Assembly: GCF_004337985.1 (NCBI RefSeq)
Contig: NC_043742.1
Coordinates: 6,342,389-6,406,388 of the forward strand
Direction: 5' to 3'
DNA length: 64,000 bases
Source of the DNA: Pyricularia pennisetigena
Taxonomy: Eukaryota; Ascomycota; Sordariomycetes; Magnaporthales; Pyriculariaceae
Both the position numbers and the translations under genes were made by a program. Of the stretch, positions 36,980 to 48,104 are shown in pieces. The notes under the pieces are model-generated. The model was given only the letters and a program-made list of their open reading frames with translations, had not been told where the DNA came from and made no database searches. Position 1 is the first letter of the stretch. Every line of letters starts with the position of its first letter.

Positions 36980-37650
36980 CGTATATTTGGTATTTAAATG
37001 ATCGAGTCTTTTTTTTTCAGGCGGGCAGTTCTGGTATTTTTCTAAATTTAAATATATTTTATTATTTATGTGTAACTATTTTGCTGGGCATTACTTTTTA
37101 TTTGCTTGCCGTTTTTATTTTTATTCGGCCATATTTATGATTATTTGATAAATCTGAATAATTTGGATTAATTGGATTATTAAACTTTTTATTATTCAAA
37201 AATAACCAGGAAATACAATTGATAATACGTATTGGGGGGCTAGCTCTAATTTTAGGGCTTATCATTAACGTCGTATATGATATAACTAATAACATTAGCA
37301 AAAGTTTTATATTATATAGATTCATATTTTAACTATATAAATATCTTTCTATTTATATAAAATAAGTTAATGTAAACGTTGAATCTGATATTTAAATATC
37401 AGTGAAATTAAAATAGGTACAGATACATTATTCACACAAAATAAGACTTAAATCCGGATTATTATAATATAGTTGAGCTTATATTTTTAGGATTGTTAAC
37501 TATTTAGTTATTTTAATATTCAACTTATGCAGTGTTCTAATTGTGTTTCTTATTTAAGGATATAATTTGTATAATATTAATACTGGGCACTTACCGCCAT
37601 ATGCGAGGAAATTTGATAAAATATCCTCAAATTAAAGCTAAATGGTATAT
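36980..37650. other. AT-rich block, probable RIP-mutated DNA
   Basis: Composition shifts sharply to A+T with many TpA steps and few C or G, against balanced DNA on both sides. Stops are dense in all frames. This is what repeat-induced point mutation leaves of an old repeat or transposon copy. No element family can be recognised. No mitochondrial gene was recognised either. Confidence 0.6.
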
Positions 37651-37723
37651 GGAGCGTTTGGTCCATCCTGCAACGCAGGAGGGTTTAGTCTGAGCATTGA
37701 GACTAGCTGGGAATATGGGGAGC

Positions 37724-37846
37724 AACGACGACCGTTCTTAAACACATTGGATCCCAAATCCAGCGATTTTGCTTTCGTACCAAATAAGTAGGACCGAACT
37801 AGTGTTTAGGTGGGTGACCACTGGGGAAACCTCTGTGTTGTATGTT
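37724..37846 (+). pseudogene. Degenerate 5S rRNA-like sequence
   Basis: About 120 bp with the order of a 5S gene: an ACGACC start near 37726, AACAC...GGATCCC (37741-37754), and a well kept 3' half, GGTGGGTGACCACTGGGGAA at 37809-37828, followed by TGTTGTATG at 37837-37845. The middle and the 5' stem are poorly conserved, so it is probably a pseudogene. Fungal 5S genes are dispersed and pseudogenes are common in Neurospora. Confidence 0.6.
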
Positions 37847-37849
37847 TTG

Positions 37850-38840
37850 TTTTTTGACGATGTTTTTTGTTTGGTCATTTGTATTTTTAGGACCTGCAAT
37901 TTTACACTATATGAATGCGTTTGTCCTGATATCCAACTAGCCAGTGGGTGGTTTTTGGGACGTGAGATGGTTTTTTTTTGGGTACAATATCAATCGCGTC
38001 CAACCCCTTGGTAGTAATATCAAAAGTTTTAGATGTCTGGAGCTGGAGGAATAATGACCCAGGGCCGCTGGGCAAAAGCTTTCACCAGCACCAATTTTGG
38101 CTGACAAGGAGAAAAAAAAAATAAAAATCTATAGTTGAAATTGGCAATTGACCTCAAGTCCTAAAGCAAGACTCCACACAAAGATGGCATCCTCGAATCA
38201 CAGGTAAAACCATCCCGAGACATGGGCGCGCGCAAGGAAACAAACTTTGCGCCGTCGCACGTGTGGCACCTGGAAGATGCGGGCTAAGACTCAGGGGCGC
38301 GGGATTCAACCTGCTTGGTGACCCTTTGGTCCCCTCCATAGCGCCTTGCCTTGTGAGGTCGGCAGATCTTATCGAGCCCCATAAGACAGTGAGCATGAGG
38401 TCCTGGGGTTTGTTGGAGGCGTGTAGCCACGAGAATCGCCTTGCCTAGGCCTTTAGCTCCGGCTGGTTCCTTGCATAAGCTCTGTGTCACCGTCTTGGCC
38501 CCGTCGAGCCCCGTAGAGAATAAAACCAAGGGTTGTGTTCCCTACCGGCAAAACATTAGCGCAGCCCACGCTCGGGACCGTGGGGGATTTTAGACAAAAG
38601 CCGACATCTGACATCATGAAAAGCCGCCTCTCGCTTTTCATCTCTAGCAGCCTCCCTGATTAACTAACTACCTACGGGTCTTTAATCAAGAGGCTCTGTT
38701 TTTGGATCTTGGGAGAATGCATCTCAGACTGTTATAGGAAGCCTGACTTTCCGAGTCAATCACCATCATCTAATTGCTCCCTCGGCAGGGGCTGATCCAC
38801 CAGCGAAGAAAGAAGGATTAAAAGATAGGATTATTAGATC
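37850..38840. other. Intergenic, about 1 kb
   Basis: Spacer between the 5S-like relic and the rhodopsin-domain gene. It holds that gene's promoter. ORFs here are short and overlapping with no recognisable product. Confidence 0.55.
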
Positions 38841-40221
38841 ATGTCTTCTCGTGATCCACAATGGAAAACTTCCATCTACGCCCTCACCGTCGCCCTGATC
38901 ATCATCAGCACCCTCGTCGTCGGCGCGCGTCTGGCCCTAGGCATCCTGCAGCGGCGGTCAAAGTCCCGGCGCTTGGCCGTGCCCCTGACGGGCGAGGAGG
39001 CCTGGCTGCTCACGGCGCACGTATTCTCCGTGGTGACGGCCGTCCTGTACCTGATCATCATCCTGCGTTGGTCGAGCCTCGTCGAGCAGGCGCCGGGCGG
39101 CGTGGTGACTACCGTATCGACCGACGACTACAGATTCGTCTCGTACCGCTTCTTCGCCGTCACCCTCTGCTTCCTCTCGAGCCTCTGGGCGGCGAAATTC
39201 AGCTTCCTGTGGATGTACAGGCCACTCTTCAGGGACATGCCCGTGTGCCGAGTGCTGTGGTACCTTTTATTGGCCTTTTGCACTGTGGTGAGTTGCACGT
39301 CGGTGCTCCGAGTTTATCGTGTGATGAACCTGTCGATGCTGCTATATATAATTCAAATGCTTACCACAAAGCCACTGGCTCTTGTCAACTTTGTTGTAGT
39401 TGCTGATTGTTTGCTACGTCACCGTCTTCACCGTGTGCACCTCATTGGACGCGTCGTTCAACGGCGGAACCTGCAATACTCCCTTCAACACCCCACGCGG
39501 CGCCATAACCTTTTGGTTTTGCTACGTAGCCGACATCCTGACCGACCTGTTGAGTAAGTTTTTTTTCTTCTTTCTTCTTTCCCTCCAACACCTTTGACGC
39601 GTCCCCTCCAATGCTAATACAACCCGGGTCTCCCTCCTTTTCTCAACCGCGAAAAAAAAAACTTATCAAACAGTCATGGCCTTTCCTATGCAACTGTTGA
39701 GGCACCTGCGGCTGCCGTTGGCTCGCAAGGTGGGCATCGCCTGTCTGTTCTGCGCCGGCTGGGTCTGCATAGTCATCTCCTCTGTGCGGGCGTGGCAGTT
39801 GAACAAGGTCGTGGGCCAGCCGGACCTGCAGTGGCTGGCGCTATGGGGGACGATCGAGACTTCAGTTGGTAAGTAGACCGACCCTACGCCTGTCCTGTAC
39901 AACCCTGCAAGAAAAGAGAGAGACAGAGAGAAGTAAACTTTTTAGAGCTGCTGATGAGAGTATGCCCAACCTGCTGACTCTGGTATCTGTCGGGGGAGAA
40001 CAGTGGTCATGACCGTCAGCGCTCCCGGCATATACCGCGTCGTGAACGCTCTGACGAGTACCCGACGGTCGAGAGAACGTTTCAACGAGCGGCGCTCCCG
40101 TTGTCACCGGCGCAATCGGAACAGTGATGTTGAGCTCACTGCCTCTCTGCAGAAAAGCAGCGTAGTCACGAGCTGTATAAGCGAGCCAGCCCAGTCTGAT
40201 AATCGGGGAAACGAGAGCTAG
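38841..40221 (+). CDS. Seven-helix rhodopsin-domain integral membrane protein (PTH11-like)
   Basis: Exons 38841-39287, 39400-39553, 39674-39868, 40004-40221; introns 112, 120 and 135 bp, all with GTGAGT or GTAAGT donors; 337 residues. Seven hydrophobic helices are visible, beginning with about residues 12-34 and 52-76. The fungal rhodopsin-domain pattern is present: a first loop, an F-x-x-x-F-L-W-M-Y-like stretch after helix 3, a Cys-rich outer loop (CNTPFNTP) and a final helix from the WGTIETSVVVM segment. The C-terminal tail is basic and Ser-rich. There is no N-terminal CFEM domain, so it is not a full PTH11 receptor. These proteins are thought to be surface sensors; ligand unknown. Confidence 0.8.
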
Positions 40222-40648
40222 GATTGACCTTGATCTTTGTTCGATGATACCGGGAGCCTGGTTTTGGGATTCTGGTGTTCATGCCTAATTAAACTATTAA
40301 AAACATGTAATACGATGGAAAAGTAAGTCGCTTGCTAATTCCCCATCAATGTATTGGTAGCCGATAGAAGCAGAGAAACGTGTGATGTACAAGGTCTTGA
40401 GCGAGTGCAGCAAAGAATATGAGCTGGGGACGCCTCAGAATCCGTCGATCACGAATCGATTGGCATCATCAGCACGATAAATGCACCAGCTATGTGTGGG
40501 ATAACCATAACCGAGTTCGCCCAATACGGCAAACTCCTAACGAGCCTCCTTTAACCATGCTCGCGATACGGTTGCGAAGGCTCACCCCATTCAATCCTCG
40601 ACTATTTGCTCGCTCGGTTTTTGTTCTTCTCGTATCAGACCGCAGTCT
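40222..40648. other. Intergenic between convergent genes
   Basis: About 430 bp of 3' flank; nothing recognised. Confidence 0.6.
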
Positions 40649-42175
40649 TCATTGCTGCTGAGAGGAGGCGGCAATGATGGGAGCAGCAGCATCCGTTTTA
40701 GGTGGGGGACCCACTGGCTTCGGTATAGATGGAGAAACAGGACAAGGTAACCCTGGGGCCGGAGGACTAACTGGAGATGGCAGAGGCGGAGAGCGAGGAG
40801 GAGCGACTGCCTCCGTCGGAGGGCCAATCGGCGACGGTTTGGGCAAAGCAACCCCGGAAGTGTTTCCCTTGGGCGGTAGTGGCGGCGGTGGTGCTACAGG
40901 AGAAGGTGTGCTCGGCCAATTCTGGGGGCTACCGAGGGAGCTAGGTTGAAGCTGCGTCTGCGGCTGCGGCTGTGGAGCTTGGGCTGAGGACTTTTTCTGG
41001 TCGTTGCCCTGTTTCTTCCGAGGCGGCTGGACGGGGACGGGTAGTGGGGCTGTGGCCGGTTGTCCTCCGCCGCTCAACTCCGGACGCACCTCGGTCGAGT
41101 CCATCTCGAACACGACCGGCATCGAAGGGTTTGGTACCAGACTGTAGCCGGCTGTGCTGTACCCATTGGGCTGGAACATTGCGCTTCCGTTGTAACCTTG
41201 CTGACTGTATGTCGAGTATCGCTGGTCCGGGGCAGGCGTCGCCGGGGCAGCAAGGTGAGGGGACCCGTACATGCTCAATGTGCTTGAATCGAAACCAGGG
41301 TTGGCGTAGACAGTGTCGCGAGGCGAGCCCATAACTGTTACAGCGCTGGGTGCAAATGAGTCTACGTGCCGCGGTGGGCTCGTTAGCTACGAGAAAGAAA
41401 AACAAAATGGCAGTGACAGAGGTTACAGCCCATCTTACGAACCTCTGTACGACTTGTCTCCCGGGAAGCTCTTTTCCGGGAAGCCCGAATCTCTGTATCC
41501 GGCATTCGCCTGCGTCATGTCAGGTGCTGGCATTGCTGCCGCTGCCGCTGCCGCCTGCCTCCGCGCCCTCCGCTTCCCGGCGCTCCATCCACACTTCCAG
41601 ATGATGACGGCAATGGCTACGAGTACCAGTATACTCACGCCGATAGCGATCCCGGCAATCGTTCCCGTGGAGAGTCCCGAATTGTCGTCGTTGCTGGCGG
41701 CAGCCTCCGGGGAGGGTGTTGCGCCTTGCGTGTTGGGGGCTGCTCCACTGCTAGGAGGACCGTCTGGTGCTGATGTTGATGTTGATGTCGGCTTTGCGTC
41801 GGAGCTCCTAGGGCTCGGATGCAAAAACCTTTCCCGGAAGGAAGAATGACTGCTTAGCTTGGCTGCCCCCAAGCGAGAAGTAGGACAAGAGGTCCTGGGG
41901 TCCGCGCAAGGGTTGGTTTTGCAGCAACCCATAAACGGGGGGACATTGAAAGCGCAAGTGTACCACAGGCTGTTTCTGTCCTCACATTCCTGGGCAGGGA
42001 GACTGCTGTACTCGTCGGGGGAGAAACTGGACGTTCTCAGGTCGCTCCGCGGACAGCCTGTCAGATTGCAGGGGTCCGAGGCACAGCAGCCGATGAACTC
42101 GCTGCCCGTCTCGCAGACATAGAACTTGCCGCCTGCAGGGCAGGAGAGCCCAAAGGCCTGGAACGGGCTTGTCAT
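40649..42175 (-). CDS. Single-pass membrane protein with duplicated extracellular cysteine module
   Basis: Exon 1 41439-42175, intron 41346-41438 (93 bp, GTAAGA...CCCAG), exon 2 40649-41345; 477 residues. ATG 42175 is the first in frame. The N-terminal part has two tandem modules of C-x(8-9)-C-x(8-9)-CC-x4-C-x(4-6)-C: cysteines 12, 21, 30, 31, 36, 41 and 64, 74, 84, 85, 90, 97. A Ser/Thr/Pro-rich stalk (about 105-168), one membrane helix (171-193) and an Arg/Ala-rich juxtamembrane follow. The cytoplasmic tail is long, Gln/Tyr-rich and then highly Pro-rich with PPPLPPK-type stretches. There is no signal peptide, so topology relies on the helix. The plan resembles fungal wall-stress sensors, but it has no WSC domain. 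Function unknown. Confidence 0.8.
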
Positions 42176-43190
42176 GTTTGGAAGAAAGGCTGAGCTTGAG
42201 GTAATAAGGCGAATATGGCTGCCCTCAGTCAACCGACGAACTTTCTAATCGACAGAGAAACATGAACAAAAGGTGCAGCAAATCAGCAAGGGGTGAAGCT
42301 GTGAAGAAGCACGGCAGAAAGTTGAGGACAGAGCGAAAGAGCAGGAGGGGAAAAAAAAAGAAAAAAAGAAAAAAAAAAGAGACAAGCTGGTGAATAAAGA
42401 CAATTGGATAGTTCCCATCAAAAAAGACATATTCCGCCGGGGAAAGTGACAAACATACAAAGTACATCTCCTTCATCTCCCTACTTCACCCATAATCCAG
42501 TCTGCGGAGAAATGCCAAGTCCCAAGCCGTATGTTGGTGACAACTCTCGACGCACTACCATGCATGTCGCTGCAGGTAGCCTCGTCCAGGACCACCCAGT
42601 TCCGGATGCAATACCACAAGCGATGTGATGGAAATGTGGCCATAGTACCTATTAGGGAGATTGCTTTGTTTTGTTCTGCAGTGGCGGGAGTGGCGCTGCA
42701 GAACACGACTCTGAGTGATCAGAAACAAATGTGAAAGGTAAAATAAATGTTGCGTTTTTGTTGTATTGCCGTAGAATCTATTGACTTTTGCCAGATTGCG
42801 GGAAACTTTCATTTATTAATCCTTCAGCAAGCAAGTGTGCTGCGTCACAAGAAGTATTCGGGGGATTTAATCAGACTACGGGGAAAAAAAAAAAGGTTCT
42901 CAGGCTTTTAGGAAATAGCATTCGCCTGAGCCACGAAAAGATTTTGCAGCGACATGATTACATGAGGCTTCTCTATTCATTTGATATTTAACATTTTACA
43001 TTTATTGTTGTTGTCGGTGGTGTACTGCCTTTGCTCGACCGGGTAATTAGCTGACCAGGCAGGTCAGGCTGAGGCCAAGCGAGGCCAGGCAAGGCCGGAC
43101 CGTCCTACTTTCAGTACCCCACCCCACCCGTCACAACTCTAGGCAACCCCCCCCCAAAATCATTTGTGATGACAACCACGCCCGTCCTAT
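42176..43190. other. Intergenic, 1 kb
   Basis: Promoter of the single-pass protein on the left (A-rich purine tracts at 42350-42382) and the 3' flank of the permease on the right. No gene seen. Confidence 0.6.
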
Positions 43191-44946
43191 CTAAAAGATT
43201 TTCCACAGTCTTTGCCAAAGAGACAGATGTGGGCCGCTGAGCGCCCCGTTCCGAATCCCCTTGTCCTCATCAAGATCGCGACGTCGGCCAGAAAGAAGAT
43301 CGATTTCTTCGGCCCTCCAAAACCGAGTCTGGAAGACAAACTTGTACGCGACATAAATGACGCCAAAAAGCGGGATCAGAATGTATGCGTCCACGAATGT
43401 GGGTGCGTCAAATGGTGCCAATGTCGACCACCCTTGCACCAACGCCAAGAAGACGTTTGCCCCCAACCCAAAGTACGCATTCCAAGGATACAGCATTGAT
43501 CGAAACGGCAGTGACTGCGGATCAAAGCCCTGAGCCTGCCAGGCGGTGCGGAACCGAATGTGGGTGAAGGATATTGAGCCCCAGACCAGGAAGGTCGAGA
43601 CACCGCTCAGGTTGACAATGTAAGAATATGCCGTTGCAGCTCCCGTCGAGATGTTCATCATGGACAAGGCGCCACACGAATTTGCAAACAAGATGGCAGG
43701 GATCGGCACTCCGCGCCTGTCTGTCCAACCCAGAAACTTGGGCGCCATTTGGCTCTGGGCCATAAACAGGATGGTCCGGCTGGCGATGTAGATGCTCGAG
43801 TTTATGGCGCTCAGGCAAGTGACAAAGATGAAAGCATTGATGAGGTGCACACCGCTCTGCCATCCAGCATTTTGTATCGCCACAGTCATTGGACTACGCA
43901 GAGCACGATTTTCGCCGCTGACGAGGCCGTCGGCGTCCCAAGGACATGTCAGGCCAAAGAATATGGCGCTGCCCATGTACACAAAGACGATGCGCCAAAA
44001 GACCTGCCGAATCGCAAGAGGGATTGCCGTGCCCGGGTTCTTGGTCTCGGTCGCGGCGACTGCAACCGACTCGACTCCGGCATAAAACGTGCTGCAGAAG
44101 ACAAAAACGGTCGCCACGCCCCTGAACCCATTTGCAAACGCACCCGGGTCGTGCCAGTAGCGAGATCCTAGAGCGGGCGCACCGGGAATGCCGCCGCCCA
44201 CATACACCAGCGAAAAAACGAAGTATGCCACCAGTCCGATGAGCTTGAGAAGCGCAAGCCAGAATTCGGCTTCACCAAAAGACTCAACCCCGAGGAGCTG
44301 AAAAGCAGTGAAAGCAGACTGTTGGAGGAGGCATGTTTTTTTTGGTCAGTGGCCGCTGCCCGCAAGCTTTGCTTTTCGCGGGACTTGATAAAGGTCGGAC
44401 GCAACATACCCAAAATATGAGAAAATATCCCCAGATCGGAACTTGAGAACCCCACAGATTAAATATACTGCAGATGACATTGTACTCGTTGGACAAAACA
44501 GCCCACCAGATGATATAATAGTTCCAACCCACCGCCACGCCGAAAGCTTTGTCCACAAACCTCGACGACAAACTTGTGAATGCGCCTCCGGTGGGATAGA
44601 GCGTCGTCAGCTCTCCCAGCGACTGCATAATGCTGAAGGCCACTATTCCGATGACTCCAAACCCTATGATGAGCGCCGCAGGGCCTCCGCTTGCAAGCGC
44701 CCCTCCAGAGCCGATGAGCAAGCCCGGGCCGATGATACCGGCCAGCGCCATCATGCTCAGATGTCGCGTCTTGAGTCCGCGCTTGACGCCGCTATCGGGA
44801 TCGATGTCGGCAAAGTCGCGATAACTACCATCTGAAAGGCGCTCTGCGGTGTTGGCATCCTCCGCATCGGTGGTCTTGCGATACTCTGCATTGCCGCCAG
44901 GCCGCCTTGGCTCCAGCAGCCCTTCTGGTCGGGGCTGGAGAGACAT
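43191..44946 (-). CDS. Amino-acid permease (APC/YAT family)
   Basis: Exon 1 44410-44946, intron 44319-44409 (91 bp, GTATGT...ACAG), exon 2 43191-44318; 554 residues. The intron phase restores FTAFQLLGVESFGEAEFW, a hallmark stretch of the fungal amino-acid permeases. The first helix carries the substrate-binding motif GIIGPGLLIGSGGAL. About twelve hydrophobic segments are visible, and both termini are hydrophilic with DPDSGVKRGLKTRHLSMMAL just before helix 1. It imports amino acids across the plasma membrane by proton symport. Substrate range cannot be read from the sequence. Length is typical. Confidence 0.95.
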
Positions 44947-45396
44947 GACTTGCCCCGTAGATCGGAATTTTTCTGAGGATCTCTCCGCGACCGAATGTTC
45001 GGGAGAGTTTCAGGCTAAATCCGTTCCCTCGAGATGCTCACCAAAAACCAGCAAGCGCTCTTGTTTCAAAGTGCATGCAGTTTTCCAGCGGCAGGCTGAC
45101 GAGAGGGGGCTGGCAGCCGTAATGTGTATTCATTATTTTTTTCCCACCCGCCACCAAGATTGTTATCAAAACCGGGCCTTTCACAATGCTACCACAACTC
45201 GGCAACGATCATCCCAAAGGCCCTGAGAATAACAGTGACAGTTTAGTGTGGGGGTCGACGTGCGTTTGCGCCAATCCGAGGCCAGAACGTACCGCCGTTT
45301 TCGGTTTAGCGGAGATGATGACATCCTCGAGAGCGATGTCGTCGACTCGCAATTTTCAAACTTTGCTGGTAATAGAAACCTGCTTTATGCAACAGC

Positions 45397-45449
<53 letters not shown>

Positions 45450-46398
45450 CGACTTTGACCGCAAAGCTTTTGAGCCTCAATAAAACACCAGAAACAGTCA
45501 CGGTATGTACATCTAGATCTGCTTCCATTTTCAGTCATTGACAACTAATGTTGATGTGCGTTCACTATTTTAATGACCAGCAGCAATACATGCTTTTCAG
45601 GTAAGTTAATTCTGTAACCTGACAAAAGGAAGAACCTTTTTGGCACATGCTACCTTGAATGACCAGGACTGCATGCTTAGATGTAATCAAAATGTCAATT
45701 CAAGGACGGCCAAGAACCATGCAACGAATTCGGATGAGCACAACTTGGTGGATGCGATTGCAGGCCTGACCCCACGTTCCTACTATGTGCCCGCCCTTGG
45801 CGCCTTGGAATCTCGTTGCCTTGACAAGAATTGAATTCCGACGTGGGCGCCTTACCACGTTGCGCTTTAGCGTATTGCGGAGGCTGTGCAGGTGTTCCTG
45901 GGCAGTTCAGGGCATTCCCGGTTGATGCTGACTGTTCCTTGCCCAATGGGGAAATAAGCAGGCGCCATGCCAGCACTCCCATTGGACAGACATCCAACCA
46001 TCCCTCGCGCAGCCCAGTCGAATTACTAGCACACCGAGCTTGCGCCCCCAATGGCTGGCGCTCAAGAACACCACCAGAAAAAGATCTCACGATGCCACAC
46101 CAGAAGGCAGCCATGCCAAGAGCAGGGTCATTTTCAATGATAAAATATGCAGGAGCCCAGTGCTATCAGCTTAGATTTTACTCAGGCTTACCGTCATTCT
46201 GTTCATCAACAAAGTCCAATAACGACAATCTGCTGTAGTTGCAGACATCAACAAATAAACAACTTTTTTATCAGTTTTGTTATTTTATAGGGTGTTGAGG
46301 AACCCCAGCCTCAGCATTGTCCATCAAGATAGTCCAAGCTTGGAGCATCAAAGCTCCGGATCATTGCACTCTTGAACCCTCCCATCACCCATCAAGCA
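44947..46398. other. Intergenic, 1.45 kb, with a 48-T tract
   Basis: Divergent promoters of the permease and the dibasic-rich secreted precursor. It contains a T48 homopolymer (45399-45446). Remaining ORFs are short, overlapping and unconvincing. Confidence 0.6.
45399..45446. repeat. Poly(T) tract, 48 bases
   Basis: Uninterrupted T homopolymer, the longest in the window. No target-site duplication was recognised on its flanks. Confidence 0.9.
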
Positions 46399-47007
46399 AT
46401 GCATTACCCTACACTTTACGCATTCCTCTTGGCCACGGCCGTTCCGGCTGCCACATCTCTTGCAATCACAAGTAATCACCAGCAAGAATCTGCTTCGAGC
46501 CTTATCATGAATGTCGTGCGACGTAGCAACGAAGAGAGCGATGAGGCAACCTTTGCCAGACTGAAGAGGACAGAGGCGGATCTGGACGAGCAAGAGCCGG
46601 ACCAAGCTGAGACGGGTCCTGATTCTCTGCAACGGCGTGGAGACGAAGCACTCGAGGGAAACGAATTCACCGAAGCAGATCTCGATTCAGTGCTTGATGG
46701 TGACGGCTACTCGACCGCCCGGGCTGGGATCAAACACCGTCGAAGGAGGGCCATCACAGCCTTTGTGCGGCGCAGTGAGCGTCCCATACCGAACGGAGGC
46801 ACGCTCGACTACATCATACCTCATGAGGAGAAGCGCGGTCTTCTCGACGGCTCGGCAGGCACAAGATTCATAAAAGCCGACGAGTCTGATGAAAATCTTG
46901 ACGAGTACGATGACGATGATTGGTACGAGGATAACAAGAGAAGACTTTCGAGGAGGGGCATATCTACTATGATTGCACGACGACGCGCTAAACGGAGCTT
47001 GTCCTGA
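46399..47007 (+). CDS. Secreted precursor rich in dibasic (kexin-type) cleavage sites
   Basis: Single exon, 202 residues. ATG 46399 is the first in frame and starts a signal peptide (MHYPTLYAFLLATAVPAATS). The rest has no cysteine, no membrane helix and ten dibasic or polybasic sites: RR41-42, KR56-57, RR79-80, RRRR114-117, RR124-125, KR145-146, KRR180-182, RR185-186, RRR194-196, KR198-199. The segments between them are mostly acidic; TEADLD occurs twice (58-63 and 91-96). This is the layout of a Kex2-processed secreted precursor, though the released segments are not repeats of one core. No cluster enzymes (for example DUF3328 proteins) lie next to it. A disordered acidic secreted protein is the alternative. 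Confidence 0.65.
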   Translation: MHYPTLYAFLLATAVPAATSLAITSNHQQESASSLIMNVVRRSNEESDEATFARLKRTEADLDEQEPDQAETGPDSLQRRGDEALEGNEFTEADLDSVLDGDGYSTARAGIKHRRRRAITAFVRRSERPIPNGGTLDYIIPHEEKRGLLDGSAGTRFIKADESDENLDEYDDDDWYEDNKRRLSRRGISTMIARRRAKRSLS

Positions 47008-48104
47008 TGCTTCGGTCTGTCTTTTATCCTCATGCGGGATGAGGATTCACTATTAAAAAGAAAGGTGAAGACAGAAATCTCTTTGATCAACAGATTTTCT
47101 TTTTTTTTTTTTTCATTTGTCTGGGCTTGCATATCTTGTACATCTTTGGTACTTTTGGGCGTTTGGTGATCTTTTTGGGTGGGCATCGTTACGGCGTTTG
47201 CATTGTTGGCGTCATGGACAGGTTCTCCAGTTGGATTCTCTTCTCTTCTCCTCTTTCTCTTGTCTGCCATCATGGCTTTTTTTATTTACTTGATGAGCTT
47301 GAGCAGCTTCTCCACAGTCTTATATTTCTTTTATCTTTTATTTTCCTTATCTTGTCTTCCTAGTTTTGCTTCCGTTATCGACTCTTCATGCATGGCCTAT
47401 TATATCCTGGCTGATATTTGCTGACTTGTTTACAGAAAACTATGGCCCCAGAACCTGATCTGCAAGTCAAAAAAAAGCTGTGAATCGTAATAGTTCTATA
47501 AAACGCCAACGAAGCACAGGCAATCATCAACCATTGCAACAAGAATGACACTTCCGTCACTTCTGTGCATCGGCTTTCGGGGGCCCCTCAACATGGCGGC
47601 TATACTCAGCGGCGTGGTGGAGTGCCGAAAACCATGACACCTGTATCCAGGTTGATGACTGGTCGCCGCCTACTCACGAGACACAAAGGCCTTGGAATGT
47701 CCAGCGGTCATATGAGACAAGTTCAACTGTCCTCGGGGTGCGCCAACACAAACGCGGCCAGCCGGCTCCCTAACAAAGCAAAACATCGTGTAACTGGCGA
47801 TGTGCCCTAATAGTGACAGCTATCATTGCGAGTTTCCTGTAAACAAGGCAGGGTATCGGCAGATCGACATCCGCGGGCCAACATTTGGCAAGTTTCGCAT
47901 ATGTAGTGTCAACCCAAAGGCTCACGGAGATCGAAAAATAGTTTCTATTATGACTTGGAATTGCGAATCCACTGACATCATACCGCTAGTTGGTAACTTT
48001 TTGACAAAAAAGGAGTTGAAGATAATGTAAGTTGCTAAACCAACAAGCTCCCTTGATCCCACTCGCTGAATAAAAAAAAAAGAAGATTGAAAAAAAAATC
48101 GCAA
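47008..48104. other. Intergenic, 1.1 kb
   Basis: 3' flanks of two convergent genes; T-rich near 47100-47115 and 47270-47350. The short ORFs have no supported start or domain. Confidence 0.6.

Noticed and set aside
37098..37325. Mitochondrial-like AT-rich ORF as a NUMT
   Set aside because: The hydrophobic, Asn/Ile-rich translation is what AT-rich DNA gives by chance; no mitochondrial protein or rRNA motif could be recognised.
42176..42232. Extended start for the single-pass protein
   Set aside because: The upstream in-frame codon at 42232 is TTG, not ATG; ATG 42175 is the first true start.
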